A DNA stretch of 64,000 bases from Mucilaginibacter gossypii (GCF_900100945.1 NZ_FNCG01000005.1:270256-334255); one strand, 5' to 3'; counted from the first letter of the stretch, positions 34,467 through 43,150 are shown. The notes: generated by a model from the sequence alone, not told the origin. Program-made: numbers and translations.

Positions 34467-35047
34467 TACAATGGTTTTGGAATGCAGCTTGTTCTTTTTA
34501 TTAAATGCGCGTTAATAGGTATTACGTTGGATGTACTTACAAACCGGATCAGGGAGTCGCTTTGCTTATGAACCTTAAAATATTCTTCATAATCGCCAAA
34601 TCTGAAACAACCCTGCTCATTTTTATACGAGCCATCAGCATTGCAAAACTGCCCTTTAATGTGGAGTGTGTCCCGCCGTTGCGAATAAGTTCCCCGTATA
34701 TATTCATCCCAATGGCCTTTGCTCATACACGTATCAGCCCCGTAATTAACCTTGCTAACGGTACTGATCTTCAAAAGAAATGAATCGCAGCTGAACTTAA
34801 TATTGTATAGCGAATATGTTACCAGGCTTTTTTGCGCAGGTACCGAGTCTTGTTTCCATTCGCCCTGCAAATAACCCTCGCCGGGCGTTTGTTTATCCGG
34901 GTTCATGGTACAGGAGGTTATTATGAGGCAAAAGGCGAAAGGTAAAAGGCGAAAGGCTTTTTTTAAGCTAAAAGCCGAAAGCGGAAAGCCCAAAGCGAAA
35001 GGCTTAAAGCAGAAAGATAAAAAGTGAAAGCTATAGCGTTTTTGCAT
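34466..35047 (-). CDS. Putative lipoprotein, unknown function, coupled to S1/P1 nuclease
   Basis: About 193 residues from the ATG at 35047. A lipobox (LIITSC) near residue 45 follows a hydrophobic stretch, so the mature part (about 145 residues) would be a lipoprotein. The signal-peptide region is encoded by low-complexity AAAGGCGAAAGG-type DNA, so the true start is uncertain. The mature part contains several Cys (DTCMSKG, GQFCNADG, EQGCFRFGDYEEYF) and looks like a small beta-rich domain; I do not recognise it. The stop overlaps the start of the nuclease gene. Confidence 0.6.
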   Translation of the reverse strand: MQKRYSFHFLSFCFKPFALGFPLSAFSLKKAFRLLPFAFCLIITSCTMNPDKQTPGEGYLQGEWKQDSVPAQKSLVTYSLYNIKFSCDSFLLKISTVSKVNYGADTCMSKGHWDEYIRGTYSQRRDTLHIKGQFCNADGSYKNEQGCFRFGDYEEYFKVHKQSDSLIRFVSTSNVIPINAHLIKRTSCIPKPL

Positions 35048-35053
35048 AAGCGA

Positions 35054-35087
35054 AAAATAAAAAGGCCCCTCTCCATCCGGAGAGGGG
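35054..35087 (-). terminator. Intrinsic terminator of fumC made from a palindromic repeat
   Basis: On the minus strand a perfect 9-base-pair stem (CCCCTCTCC with GGAGAGGGG, loop of four) is followed by CCTTTTTATTTTT. It lies 14 bases after the fumC stop and belongs to the C-rich/G-rich repeat family. Confidence 0.8.
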
Positions 35088-35100
35088 TTTGGGGTGAGGC

Positions 35101-36498
35101 TTATTTCAAACTGCCTATCATATTTTCGGGGCGTACCCACTCGTCAAACTGTTCGTTGGTTAGTAAGCCTAAACCAATAGCAGCTTCGCGCAGTGAGCTG
35201 CCGTTTTTAAGGGCTGTTTTAGCAATTTTTGCCGCGTTTTCATAGCCGATATGCGGGTTAAGCGCAGTTACCAGCATTAATGAGTTTTCGAGGTGTTTTT
35301 TGATGCCATCATAATTAGGTTCAATGCCTACAGCGCAATGATCATTGAACGACACGCAGGCATCACCAATTAACCTTGCCGATTGCAGGAAGTTTGCCGC
35401 CATAACCGGTTTAAATACATTCAGCTCGTAATGGCCGTTTGAGCCGCCGATGGAAATAGCCACATCATTACCCATAACCTGTGCAGCCACCATGGTAACC
35501 GCTTCGTTTTGGGTTGGATTAACTTTACCCGGCATAATTGATGAGCCCGGCTCGTTATCGGGGATATGGATCTCGCCAATACCCGAACGCGGACCAGAAG
35601 CCAGCATCCTGATATCGTTAGCAATTTTCATTAATGAAACCGCAATTTGTTTCAGCGCGCCATGACTTTCGACAATGGCATCGTGAGCGGCAAGAGCTTC
35701 AAATTTATTTTCGGCTGTGATGAACGGAAAGCCGGTAAACTGGGCAATGTACTCAGCAACTTTTACATCATAACCTTTAGGCGTGTTGATCCCTGTACCT
35801 ACAGCCGTACCACCAAGGGCCAGTTCAGAAAGGTGATCAAGCGTATTACGCAATGCTTTTAAGCCGTGGTTCAACTGTGAAACATAACCTGAAAACTCCT
35901 GGCCTAAGGTAAGCGGGGTAGCATCCATCAAATGGGTACGACCGATTTTTACTACGGATTTGAAAGCCTCAACCTTAGCCTGCAAGGTATCGCGCAGTTT
36001 TTCGATACCGGGAATGGTTACATCAATCAGGATCTTGTATGCCGCAATGTGCATAGCTGTTGGGTAAGTATCGTTTGATGATTGTGATTTGTTCACGTCA
36101 TCATTAGGGTGAATAAAGGTTTTGCCTTCGCCCAGTTTATTGCCTTGTAATACATGTGCACGGTTAGCCACAACCTCGTTCACGTTCATGTTTGATTGCG
36201 TGCCCGAGCCTGTTTGCCAAATCACCAGCGGAAACTCCGAAGCCAGTTCGCCGGCCAGGATCTCATCGCACACCTGTGCAATCAGGTCGCGTTTTTCGGC
36301 AGGCAATACACCTAAATCGGTATTGGTATAAGCGGCTGCTTTTTTTAGATATGCAAAAGCGTCGATAATCTCCTTTGGCATTGATGCCTCCGGACCAATT
36401 TTAAAATTGTTGCGTGAGCGTTCGGTTTGCGCTCCCCAGTATTTGTCGGCAGGTACCTGTACCTCGCCCATGGTATCGTGTTCGGTTCTGAAACTCAT
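35101..36498 (-). CDS. fumC: Class II fumarate hydratase
   Basis: 465 residues. The N-terminus has the FumC block [29 protein letters not shown], the middle [17 protein letters not shown] and [17 protein letters not shown], and the fumarase/aspartase signature [16 protein letters not shown] with the catalytic Ser loop. It hydrates fumarate to malate in the TCA cycle. Its product and the succinate dehydrogenase encoded at 48-52 kb catalyse consecutive steps. A TAACTTTG -7 box is visible just upstream. Confidence 0.96.
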   Translation of the reverse strand: MSFRTEHDTMGEVQVPADKYWGAQTERSRNNFKIGPEASMPKEIIDAFAYLKKAAAYTNTDLGVLPAEKRDLIAQVCDEILAGELASEFPLVIWQTGSGTQSNMNVNEVVANRAHVLQGNKLGEGKTFIHPNDDVNKSQSSNDTYPTAMHIAAYKILIDVTIPGIEKLRDTLQAKVEAFKSVVKIGRTHLMDATPLTLGQEFSGYVSQLNHGLKALRNTLDHLSELALGGTAVGTGINTPKGYDVKVAEYIAQFTGFPFITAENKFEALAAHDAIVESHGALKQIAVSLMKIANDIRMLASGPRSGIGEIHIPDNEPGSSIMPGKVNPTQNEAVTMVAAQVMGNDVAISIGGSNGHYELNVFKPVMAANFLQSARLIGDACVSFNDHCAVGIEPNYDGIKKHLENSLMLVTALNPHIGYENAAKIAKTALKNGSSLREAAIGLGLLTNEQFDEWVRPENMIGSLK

Positions 36499-36518
36499 GG
36501 TATTAAATTTTGCAGGGG

Positions 36519-36526
36519 CAAAGTTA
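36519..36526 (-). promoter_or_regulatory. -7 promoter box of fumC
   Basis: Reads TAACTTTG on the minus strand, an exact match to the Bacteroidota TAnnTTTG element, 21 bases before the start codon. No clear -33 TTTG partner is visible. Confidence 0.45.
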
Positions 36527-36682
36527 TGTTTTTATATGATGCGGGGGAATGCGGGGTGTAAACTTTTTGATAGGGGGCAATTTGTTTCGAATTCTGAATC
36601 TATCGGATTGATAAATTAAGCTTGTGGATGGTGTTATAATCGCACCACCCAGAGCTCGACAGTGGTACGGTGATACCATCCT

Positions 36683-36844
36683 CGCCGTTGTTACCAACAA
36701 CTCTGCGCCCAATAATTGTTTTACCTTGTTAACAATGAATGACTTAGATCGATAACCATCTTATTCTTTCCGCAATGAAAAGCTTCAGTGATTACAATAA
36801 CAAATAGTTAAAAAGAGTTGTTGGTGACAACACCAACAACGGCG
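36683..36844. repeat. Inverted repeat in the fumC upstream gap
   Basis: CGCCGTTGTTACCAACAACTCT (36683) is complementary to 36814-36844 apart from one mismatch and a 9-base insertion. The remaining bases of the gap 36499-36867 hold a small GGTG..CACC hairpin near 36628 and no gene. Confidence 0.5.
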
Positions 36845-36867
36845 CGAATTTTATCCTACTCATACAG

Positions 36868-37533
36868 CTACCACTTCACATCCTCAATTTTCACAACCTT
36901 GTAATCAAAGCCCAATCTTTTGGCATTCTGTTCAACAGTTTGATCAAAACCAGCTTGCTTACGGCGTTCATTTACACCTGCAGCATCTTTAATAGGCCAC
37001 ACATAATAGCCAATTTTTTGGCCGTTGCGCAATGGCTTTGACGTAGCCTGCGAACCGTAGATTTGCTCTTTACCTTCATACATCAGCTGCCTGTCGAGCA
37101 TCATGGCGTACAACCTGAAAGGTAATTCTTTGTTTTCGGCAGCCGTTTTTATCGCGGGCAGGTACTTACCTATTTTAGGGGAATGCTGCACTACCGACCA
37201 CGCAGCTTCATTAGTTGGTTCGCCAACAAGCGTTTTGCCGGGGTAACCGTACTTGTTAAACACATTCTCGATAAAAATCAAATTGGTCGAATCGGCCTGG
37301 CTCTGAAGCTTCCAGTAATGGCCTGTTGCTTCTTCCGGTTTAACCGGTAAAGTTTTCAACACCGAATCCTTTTTGCTCGGATCCATCAGATAAGTTAAGA
37401 TCTCGCGATATTTCTGATCAAGTGCTAATACACTGTCAAGCTGTCTCTTCAAAACAGGGTTAAACTTTTGCTGTGCAGATGCTGTGCTTGCCGTTATCAT
37501 TAACAAGGCGATGATCAGGTTTTTCATGGTCAA
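36868..37533 (-). CDS. Exported DUF6624-like protein
   Basis: 221 residues with a signal peptide (cleavage near ASAQQ). The mature part has the pattern I associate with DUF6624 proteins of Bacteroidota: GYPGKTLVGEPTNEAAWSVVQHS, then MMLDRQLMYEGKEQIYGSQ. The biochemical role is unknown. Two ATGs lie two codons apart at the start and do not change the prediction. Confidence 0.72.
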   Translation of the reverse strand: MTMKNLIIALLMITASTASAQQKFNPVLKRQLDSVLALDQKYREILTYLMDPSKKDSVLKTLPVKPEEATGHYWKLQSQADSTNLIFIENVFNKYGYPGKTLVGEPTNEAAWSVVQHSPKIGKYLPAIKTAAENKELPFRLYAMMLDRQLMYEGKEQIYGSQATSKPLRNGQKIGYYVWPIKDAAGVNERRKQAGFDQTVEQNAKRLGFDYKVVKIEDVKW

Positions 37534-37566
37534 TAAGGTTTAAGCAAATAAACGCAAAAACCTGTA

Positions 37567-38172
37567 TCACAAGTATAAACTATCCGCCTTTTCAAACAAT
37601 TTTTTATTGCATTCGGTGGCACCTAAAGAATAATTGAATCGCGAAAGCGCATACAGCAATGGCAGCTTGGCCGGCGCTATTTCATTTTGCTGCAGATCGT
37701 TGAGCCAGTCGGCCCCGCCAAACTCTGCCCTGTATTTTTTTTCGAGGCGATCATAGATCCGGTAGGCATCATCATAGCCAAGCCACTCCGGTTTGATGTA
37801 CAGACCGGTGAGGTCGCCCATTTTTTTTCGTTCCTCCGCTTCTGCTGTATCGGCGCTGCCAAATACAAAATAAAAATACAACCACAGGGCCAGGCCAATT
37901 GCCCCGATTAACAAAGCGGTTGAATCCCTTTCGCTAAAAAAGAAGATGAAAGCAATAAAGGCTATGATCACCGAAAACATGCGGGCGTAGCCTGCAATGA
38001 TGCTTTGATGGTTGAGTGGAATATTAAACCCATTGCGGCTTCGCCAGGCCGACCGGGTTACCAGCATGGAGCTGGTTGGGAACAGTGGAATGCCAATAAC
38101 CACAAATTTGGTCTCTATCCACTGCCCGTTAACCTCATGCACTTTGCCCAAAAACAATGATCCTATTAACAT
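37567..38172 (-). CDS. Membrane protein with two central helices, unknown function
   Basis: 201 residues. A soluble N-terminal part (MLIGSLFLGKVHEVNGQWIETKF) is followed by two adjacent membrane segments (about residues 62-80 and 86-104) and a C-terminal cytoplasmic-looking helical region with many Glu and Lys (YRIYDRLEKKYRAEF). I do not recognise a family. It lies just upstream of the DUF6624 gene on the same strand with a 33-base gap, so an operon is likely. Confidence 0.65.
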   Translation of the reverse strand: MLIGSLFLGKVHEVNGQWIETKFVVIGIPLFPTSSMLVTRSAWRSRNGFNIPLNHQSIIAGYARMFSVIIAFIAFIFFFSERDSTALLIGAIGLALWLYFYFVFGSADTAEAEERKKMGDLTGLYIKPEWLGYDDAYRIYDRLEKKYRAEFGGADWLNDLQQNEIAPAKLPLLYALSRFNYSLGATECNKKLFEKADSLYL

Positions 38173-38369
38173 ATCAGGTATAATTTAGTCGCGTTATTAT
38201 AAACCACAACTTATAAAAGTGCTTTTAAACAAATGTTAAATATTTATTAAAAACTAAATATTAACAAACGGCACCCCAATTACCTGTTGTTTTTTATTTT
38301 ACAAATAAGAAAATCAAACTTAATTAACTAAAAAATGTTAACTGTAAAAACAAATACATAAACACTACT

Positions 38370-38978
38370 ATGAAAAAGTTAAGTTTAATTGCAATGATGG
38401 CCCTGGCGGCATTATCATTCCAGGCCTGTAAAGGCGGAGCAAAAAGCGGCAGCGGCGATAGCACAGCAGCTGCAACAACTGACACTGCCGACAGTGCCAA
38501 CAAAGTAAAAGACACAACTACTACCGGTGCTACAGGCATTGCAGTTACTGCCGATGATGCAAAATTTGCAACCGAAGCGGCCAATGCCGGCTTAGCCGAA
38601 GTTGCCGTTGGCCAGTTGGCCAGCGAAAAGGCAACCAATGCCAAAGTAAAAGATTTTGCTAAAATGATGGTTACTGACCACAGCAAAGCAAACGACGAAC
38701 TAATGGCCATAGCCAAAACCAAAAACATTACCCTGCCATCGGCACCTGATGATGAGCACCAGAAAATGAAAGCCGACCTGGCAGCCAAAACAGGCGCTGA
38801 TTTTGACAAAGACTATGTTGATGCTATGGTTAAAGGCCATAAAAAAGTTGAATCATTGTTTGAAGATGCTTCAAAAAACTGCAAAGATGCCGACCTTAAA
38901 GCCTTTGCAGCTAAAACATTACCTGTTATCCAACACCATTTAGCCGAAATTGAAGCTATTCAAAAAGGCATGAAGTAA
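38370..38978 (+). CDS. DUF4142-domain lipoprotein
   Basis: 202 residues: lipoprotein signal (MKKLSLIAMMALAALSFQAC, Cys about residue 20), a low-complexity Thr/Ala/Ser linker, then a four-helix ferritin-like DUF4142 domain (DDAKFATEAANAGLAEVAVGQLASEKATN, VKDFAKMMVTDHSKANDEL, DFDKDYVDAMVKGHKKVESLFE, LPVIQHHLAEIEAI). Conserved His and Glu positions suggest metal or small-molecule binding, but the function of the family is not established. It is often stress-related by gene context in other genomes. A strong terminator follows. Confidence 0.85.
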   Translation: MKKLSLIAMMALAALSFQACKGGAKSGSGDSTAAATTDTADSANKVKDTTTTGATGIAVTADDAKFATEAANAGLAEVAVGQLASEKATNAKVKDFAKMMVTDHSKANDELMAIAKTKNITLPSAPDDEHQKMKADLAAKTGADFDKDYVDAMVKGHKKVESLFEDASKNCKDADLKAFAAKTLPVIQHHLAEIEAIQKGMK

Positions 38979-39000
38979 TCAGCTATTGATTAATTCAAGA

Positions 39001-39036
39001 CAGAAAAAGGGAGATGTAACAATCTCCCTTTTTCTG
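39001..39036. terminator. Strong intrinsic terminator
   Basis: A 15-base-pair perfect stem (CAGAAAAAGGGAGAT and its complement) with a six-base loop, with a T run inside the 3' arm. It ends the DUF4142 transcript. Confidence 0.85.
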
Positions 39037-39099
39037 TTTAATTCCCTTGTACAGGTGTAGCTAAAACGATACTTTTAACACAGCAAAATCTATTTTAAT

Positions 39100-40116
39100 A
39101 TGTCGAAACCAATAGTAACCGGCCTCATGGCCTATGGAATGTCGGGCAGGATTTTTCATGCCCCGTTTTTAACTACCAATCCGGGCTTTACTTTTAAGGC
39201 CGTGGTTGAGCGCCATGAAAAAAAAACCGGCAAAAAATACCCTGATGTGATCAGCTATGATAGCATCGACCAGCTGCTGAATGACGAGGAAATAGAGCTC
39301 ATCATTGTTAATACCCCTAACAACACCCACTTTGATTATGCTGTACAAGCTCTAAATGCAGGTAAACATGTACTGATTGAGAAGCCCGCAGCCGTAACTT
39401 CAAGCGAGGTAAAAGCGCTGTATGATTTGGGCAAAAAACTTGATTTGAAAGTAATGATCTACCAAAACCGCCGTTATGACAGCGGCTTCCTTTCGGTAAA
39501 GGAGGTGATTGAAAGCGGCAGGTTAGGGGAGTTGATCGAGGTTCATTTCAGGCTGGACAGGTACCGCATGGCCATCGGTGCAAAACAATTTAAAGAAACA
39601 GCGGGCGTTCCGGGCGGCGGCCTTACCTATGACCTTGGCGCCCATTTGGTTGATAATGCCATCAGTATCTTTGGCAGGCCATTGAGCTATGAAAAAACAA
39701 CCGCTGCATTCAGGCCAAACTCGCAGGTTGATGATTATTTCAATATCCACCTTAAATATCCTAATCAGCTTAACGTATACCTAACCTCGGGGTTGCTCAT
39801 TGCCGAGCATACTTATGGCTTTGTGGTACATGGCACATTAGGCAGCTTTGTAAAAATGCGTACCGATGTACAGGAAGCACAGCTTGATGCCGACATGATG
39901 CCTACCGACGAAGGTTTTGGCATCGAGCCCGAAGGCAGCGACGGTAAACTGGTGCTTATGGGTGCCGACGGGCAGAAGACCGTGGAATGGATAAAGTCAC
40001 CCAAAGGTAATTATAATGGCATATTTGATGCCGTATATCATACCGTGCGCGAAAATGCGTTATTCCCGGTAACTGAGGAGCATGTTGCCTGGCAAATTGA
40101 ATTGCTTGAAAGCTAA
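39100..40116 (+). CDS. Gfo/Idh/MocA-family NAD(P)-dependent oxidoreductase
   Basis: 338 residues: an N-terminal Rossmann fold (VTGLMAYGMSGRIFHAPFL; VNTPNNTHFDYAVQALNAGKHVLIEKPAA with the family EKP motif) and a C-terminal substrate domain (GAHLVDNAISIFGRP with the usual His). It oxidises or reduces a sugar or inositol-like substrate, which the sequence does not identify. The GMSGR variant of the nucleotide loop with FHAPF is typical of the YdgJ-like branch. The thioredoxin-fold lipoprotein gene follows by 39 bases. Confidence 0.92.
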   Translation: MSKPIVTGLMAYGMSGRIFHAPFLTTNPGFTFKAVVERHEKKTGKKYPDVISYDSIDQLLNDEEIELIIVNTPNNTHFDYAVQALNAGKHVLIEKPAAVTSSEVKALYDLGKKLDLKVMIYQNRRYDSGFLSVKEVIESGRLGELIEVHFRLDRYRMAIGAKQFKETAGVPGGGLTYDLGAHLVDNAISIFGRPLSYEKTTAAFRPNSQVDDYFNIHLKYPNQLNVYLTSGLLIAEHTYGFVVHGTLGSFVKMRTDVQEAQLDADMMPTDEGFGIEPEGSDGKLVLMGADGQKTVEWIKSPKGNYNGIFDAVYHTVRENALFPVTEEHVAWQIELLES

Positions 40117-40155
40117 AAATGTTGTAACTATGCTTATTAAATGCTAATTAAAATA

Positions 40156-40644
40156 ATGAAGAAACTGTATTTACTGCTTTGTCTGATTATTGCCGCCGGG
40201 TGCAGCCAGGCACAAACGCCACCTGCTAATTCCGGCTTGCCGCCATATCACATCCTCACTACAGACAGTGTTTACGTTACTCCTGCCAACCTGAAAAAAA
40301 ACAAACCGGTAATGGTGATCTATTTTTCGCCCGATTGCAGCCATTGCCAGCACCTGATGTATGATCTGAAACCCGAGCTGCCCAAATTAAAAAATGTACA
40401 GATAGTGATGATCACTTTTATGCCTATGCTTAAAGGGATCCAAACTTTTCAGCGCGATTTTGACCTGGCCAAATACCATAACATTACTATCGGCACCGAA
40501 GGTTATACCTACCTGGTACAAAAATTTTATAGTGTACAAACAACTCCATATATCGCTATTTATGATAAGTATGGTAAATTATTCCAGTCGTACCCAAAAG
40601 TGCCAAAAATTCCGGTACTGATGGAAACGCTTAAAAAAGTATAA
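40156..40644 (+). CDS. Thioredoxin-fold lipoprotein with CSHC motif
   Basis: 162 residues: lipoprotein signal (MKKLYLLLCLIIAAGC, Cys16), a proline-rich linker, then a thioredoxin fold with VMVIYFSPDCSHCQHLMYDL (redox Cys pair in C-S-H-C) and the cis-proline region TTPYIAIYD. It belongs by eye with TlpA/ResA-like periplasmic thiol-disulfide proteins. A start five codons earlier (40141) is possible, but the chosen ATG gives a standard lipoprotein signal. A terminator follows. Confidence 0.85.
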   Translation: MKKLYLLLCLIIAAGCSQAQTPPANSGLPPYHILTTDSVYVTPANLKKNKPVMVIYFSPDCSHCQHLMYDLKPELPKLKNVQIVMITFMPMLKGIQTFQRDFDLAKYHNITIGTEGYTYLVQKFYSVQTTPYIAIYDKYGKLFQSYPKVPKIPVLMETLKKV

Positions 40645-40663
40645 AGTAGCTAACTTATAGCTC

Positions 40664-40696
40664 AAGCCGGTTAACGCAACGTTAACCGGCTTTTTT
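40664..40696 (+). terminator. Intrinsic terminator
   Basis: A 12-base-pair perfect stem (AAGCCGGTTAAC and its complement), a 5-base loop, then a T run. Confidence 0.85.
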
Positions 40697-40700
40697 GTTT

Positions 40701-40930
40701 AACGTCCCCTCATGATCTCTCGCACCCTGAGTTACCCCACAAAACTGTTTTGTCGTTTAATCAGCAAGGTGTGTTGTTTTGCCCGCTGGGGCAAAGGATA
40801 TTTTTATAACTAACGTCCCATCAGGGTCTCTCGCAGAGGACCCTGATGTATACGCCATGCTGGCTCGTTGTTCTGACTCTTGAACGCGGTAAGCCTCAGG
40901 GTCTCTCGCAGAGGACCCTGAGGGGACGTG
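40701..40930. repeat. Cluster of CAGGGTCTCTCGCAGAGGACC hairpin repeats
   Basis: Two near-identical hairpins (40820-40847 and 40894-40923, core CAGGGTCTCTCGCAGAG) and one decayed copy near 40701-40732 (CTCATGATCTCTCGCACCCTGA). AACGTCCC-type borders occur at 40701, 40812 and, inverted, at about 40922-40929. It forms a repeat cluster in an otherwise empty gap. Confidence 0.6.
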
Positions 40931-40970
40931 AGGAGGCTGTTTTTGTTACCTGCTACCAGGGTAATCCTTC

Positions 40971-41050
40971 AATCCTATAAATCACGGTTCAGAAAAAAAT
41001 CAGTGTAATCGATGAAATCAAAAATCAATCGGTGTAATCCCCAAAAAATC
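40971..41050. repeat. Dispersed intergenic repeat (copy 2)
   Basis: Shares AATCCTATAAATCACGGTTC-type sequence and, in inverted orientation, the GATTGATTTTTGATTTCATC block with the copy at 25603-25795. Confidence 0.45.
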
Positions 41051-41088
41051 AAACCAATCAACGGGTACCGATTACGCTTCATAATAGT

Positions 41089-41096
41089 TACCTTTG
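41089..41096 (+). promoter_or_regulatory. -7 promoter box of gcvT
   Basis: TACCTTTG, an exact TAnnTTTG match, 21 bases before the gcvT ATG at 41118. Confidence 0.45.
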
Positions 41097-41117
41097 CGGC
41101 CAATATTTAAGTTGACG

Positions 41118-42203
41118 ATGAAGAATACCGCATTAACCGATATCCACGTAAAAGCCGGTGCCAAAATGGTTCCATTTGCCGGTTACAACATGCCCGTTCA
41201 ATACACAGGCATTAACGCCGAACACGAAACCGTGCGCAAGGCCGTTGGTGTTTTTGACGTAAGCCACATGGGCGAATTCATTTTAAAAGGAGAGAACGCG
41301 CTTGATCTGATTCAGCGGGTTACCAGTAACGACGCCTCAAAATTATACGATGGCAAAGTGCAGTACTCATGCCTGCCGAATGAAAACGGCGGTATTGTTG
41401 ACGATCTGCTGGTTTACCGGATCGACAAAAAAACCTATATGCTGGTGGTTAACGCTTCAAATATTGAAAAAGACTGGGACTGGATCTCCAAATACAATAC
41501 CAAGGGTGTAGATATGAAAAACATATCCGACCGGACTTCATTGCTGGCTATCCAGGGTCCCAAAGCTGCCGAAGCTTTACAAAGCCTTACCGAGGTAGAT
41601 TTGGTATCGATGGAATACTACACCTTTAAAAAAGGAACTTTTGCAGGTGTTGACAATGTATTGATATCAGCTACAGGCTATACCGGTGCAGGCGGCTTCG
41701 AGATCTATTTTGAAAACCAATATGCGGAGCAGATCTGGGATGCAATTTTCAAAGCCGGCGAGCCTTTTGGTATTAAGCCAATTGGTTTAGGCGCACGTGA
41801 TACCTTACGTTTGGAAATGGGTTTCTGCCTATATGGTAACGACATTGATGATAACACCTCACCGCTTGAAGCCGGGTTAGGCTGGGTAACCAAATTCAAT
41901 AAAGAATTTACCAATGCCGAAGCCCTGCAAGCCCAAAAACAAGCTGGTGTAAGCCGCAAACTGGTAGGTTTTGAAATGATTGACCGCGGCATTCCCCGTC
42001 ATGATTACCTGATTGTTGATGCGGATGGAAATACTATAGGTAAAGTAACTTCAGGCACGCAATCCCCATCGTTGCAAAAAGCTATTGGTATGGGTTATGT
42101 GGATACAGCGTTTGCCAAAGAAGGCACTGAGATTTATATCAGCATCAGGGATAATAAAATTAAAGCGCAGATTGTAAAACCTCCGTTTTATAAAGCCCCC
42201 TAA
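41118..42203 (+). CDS. gcvT: Aminomethyltransferase (glycine cleavage T protein)
   Basis: 361 residues. Characteristic blocks are [26 protein letters not shown], the folate-site region [48 protein letters not shown] and the C-terminal [11 protein letters not shown]. It transfers the aminomethyl carbon from H-protein to tetrahydrofolate. Other gcv genes are not adjacent. The ATG at 41118 is chosen over one at 41094 because it follows a -7 box and matches the family start. The last codons (PPFYKAP, stop) run into a C-rich palindromic repeat, which supplies the stop codon. Confidence 0.95.
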   Translation: MKNTALTDIHVKAGAKMVPFAGYNMPVQYTGINAEHETVRKAVGVFDVSHMGEFILKGENALDLIQRVTSNDASKLYDGKVQYSCLPNENGGIVDDLLVYRIDKKTYMLVVNASNIEKDWDWISKYNTKGVDMKNISDRTSLLAIQGPKAAEALQSLTEVDLVSMEYYTFKKGTFAGVDNVLISATGYTGAGGFEIYFENQYAEQIWDAIFKAGEPFGIKPIGLGARDTLRLEMGFCLYGNDIDDNTSPLEAGLGWVTKFNKEFTNAEALQAQKQAGVSRKLVGFEMIDRGIPRHDYLIVDADGNTIGKVTSGTQSPSLQKAIGMGYVDTAFAKEGTEIYISIRDNKIKAQIVKPPFYKAP

Positions 42204-42220
42204 CCCCCTAAAGGGGGAAC
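42195..42220. repeat. C-rich/G-rich palindromic repeat at the gcvT 3' end
   Basis: CCCCCT (42204-42209) pairs with AGGGGG (42212-42217). The TAA of gcvT is at 42201-42203, within the repeat unit. Confidence 0.65.
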
Positions 42221-42254
42221 TACCTTCAAAGTTTTCTAAATTAATTAAACACAA

Positions 42255-43010
42255 ATGTCTGAAAATACAATTACTCTAACTCCCCCTTTAGGGGGCCGGG
42301 GGGCACACGTTTGCCTAACCCCTGCATTACTGCCACTTTTTAATGTGGAGGATTATATTGTAGTGGTTATTGATATTTTCAGGGCAACATCATCTATATG
42401 TTATGGTATTGAAAACGGTGCTGAGGCTATTATACCGGTATCACAAGTTGAGGAGTGTGCCGCGTATAGAGAGAAAGGGCTGGATTACCTTCTTGCCGCC
42501 GAGCGCGACGGATCGGTAGTTGATGGTTTTGATTTTGGCAACTCGCCATTTTCATATACTAAAGAAAAGGTTGCCGGTAAAACAATAGTGTTAACCACTA
42601 CCAACGGCACACATGCACTGCATTTATCGCGCAGCGCTAAAAAGATTGTTATCGGTTCATTCCTGAACCTTTCCGCTTTAAGCAACTGGCTTAATACCCA
42701 AAACGAAAATGTGCTGCTGGTGTGTGCCGGCTGGAAAAACAATTTCAATTTGGAGGATACCCTGTTTGCCGGTGCTGTAATTGAGCAGTTAAAAGATAAA
42801 GGATTTTTACTGGACGATGCAGCCTTAGCCGCTAACGATCTTTTCCAGGTTGGGAAAAACGATATCAATGCGTATCTCAAGAAAACATCGCACGGCGAAC
42901 GCCTTAAAAAATTGGGCATCGAAAAAGATATCGAGTTTTGTTTACAGGTTGATTTGACAACTGCCATTCCTGTTTTGGAAGGGGAGAGGTTGGTGAAGTT
43001 GGTGGTATAA
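42255..43010 (+). CDS. 2-phosphosulfolactate phosphatase-like protein (ComB family)
   Basis: 251 residues. The body matches ComB: VCLTPALLPLFNVEDYIVVVIDIFRATSSICYGIENGA near the N-terminus, VLTTTNGTHAL, and VCAGWKNNFNLEDTLFAGA. ComB makes sulfolactate in coenzyme M synthesis, but in Bacteroidota its true role is unclear. The first 20 residues are odd: MSENTITLTPPLGGRGAH places translated palindromic repeat (42275-42304) between the start and the normal beginning at VCLTPALL. The frame is kept, so the repeat seems to have been inserted into, or recruited as, the N-terminus. Confidence 0.88.
   Translation: MSENTITLTPPLGGRGAHVCLTPALLPLFNVEDYIVVVIDIFRATSSICYGIENGAEAIIPVSQVEECAAYREKGLDYLLAAERDGSVVDGFDFGNSPFSYTKEKVAGKTIVLTTTNGTHALHLSRSAKKIVIGSFLNLSALSNWLNTQNENVLLVCAGWKNNFNLEDTLFAGAVIEQLKDKGFLLDDAALAANDLFQVGKNDINAYLKKTSHGERLKKLGIEKDIEFCLQVDLTTAIPVLEGERLVKLVV
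42275..42304. repeat. C-rich/G-rich palindromic repeat inside the ComB-like gene
   Basis: CCCCCTTTAGGGGG (42282-42295) followed by CCGGGGGGC, the same unit as at 43121-43150 in the opposite orientation. It is read in frame as TLTPPLGGRGA. Confidence 0.7.
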
Positions 43011-43017
43011 ATATAAT

Positions 43018-43084
43018 ATGCCATTGCGAGGAGCGGTCTGGACTAAAGCGTATGGGTCGACGCGGCAATCGCTCGCAATGACAT
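43018..43084. repeat. Inverted intergenic repeat, CATTGCGAGGAGCG family (copy 2)
   Basis: ATGCCATTGCGAGGAGCG at 43018 faces CGCTCGCAATGACAT ending at 43084. It is a short version of the element at 29859-29987. Confidence 0.65.
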
Positions 43085-43120
43085 AAATTCTTGAGCTCCC
43101 GAAAGAGCCTGTGTAAGTAA

Positions 43121-43150
43121 GCACCCCCTTTAGGGGGCGGGGGGGGTAAG
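43121..43150. repeat. C-rich/G-rich palindromic repeat at the gltX 3' end
   Basis: CCCCC (43124-43128) and GGGGG (43133-43137) around TTTA, followed by a G run. The gltX stop codon is in the loop (43130-43132). Confidence 0.65.

Noticed and set aside
40930..41117. Glycine riboswitch in front of gcvT.
   Set aside because: No aptamer pattern is visible; the region holds a dispersed repeat and a -7 box only.
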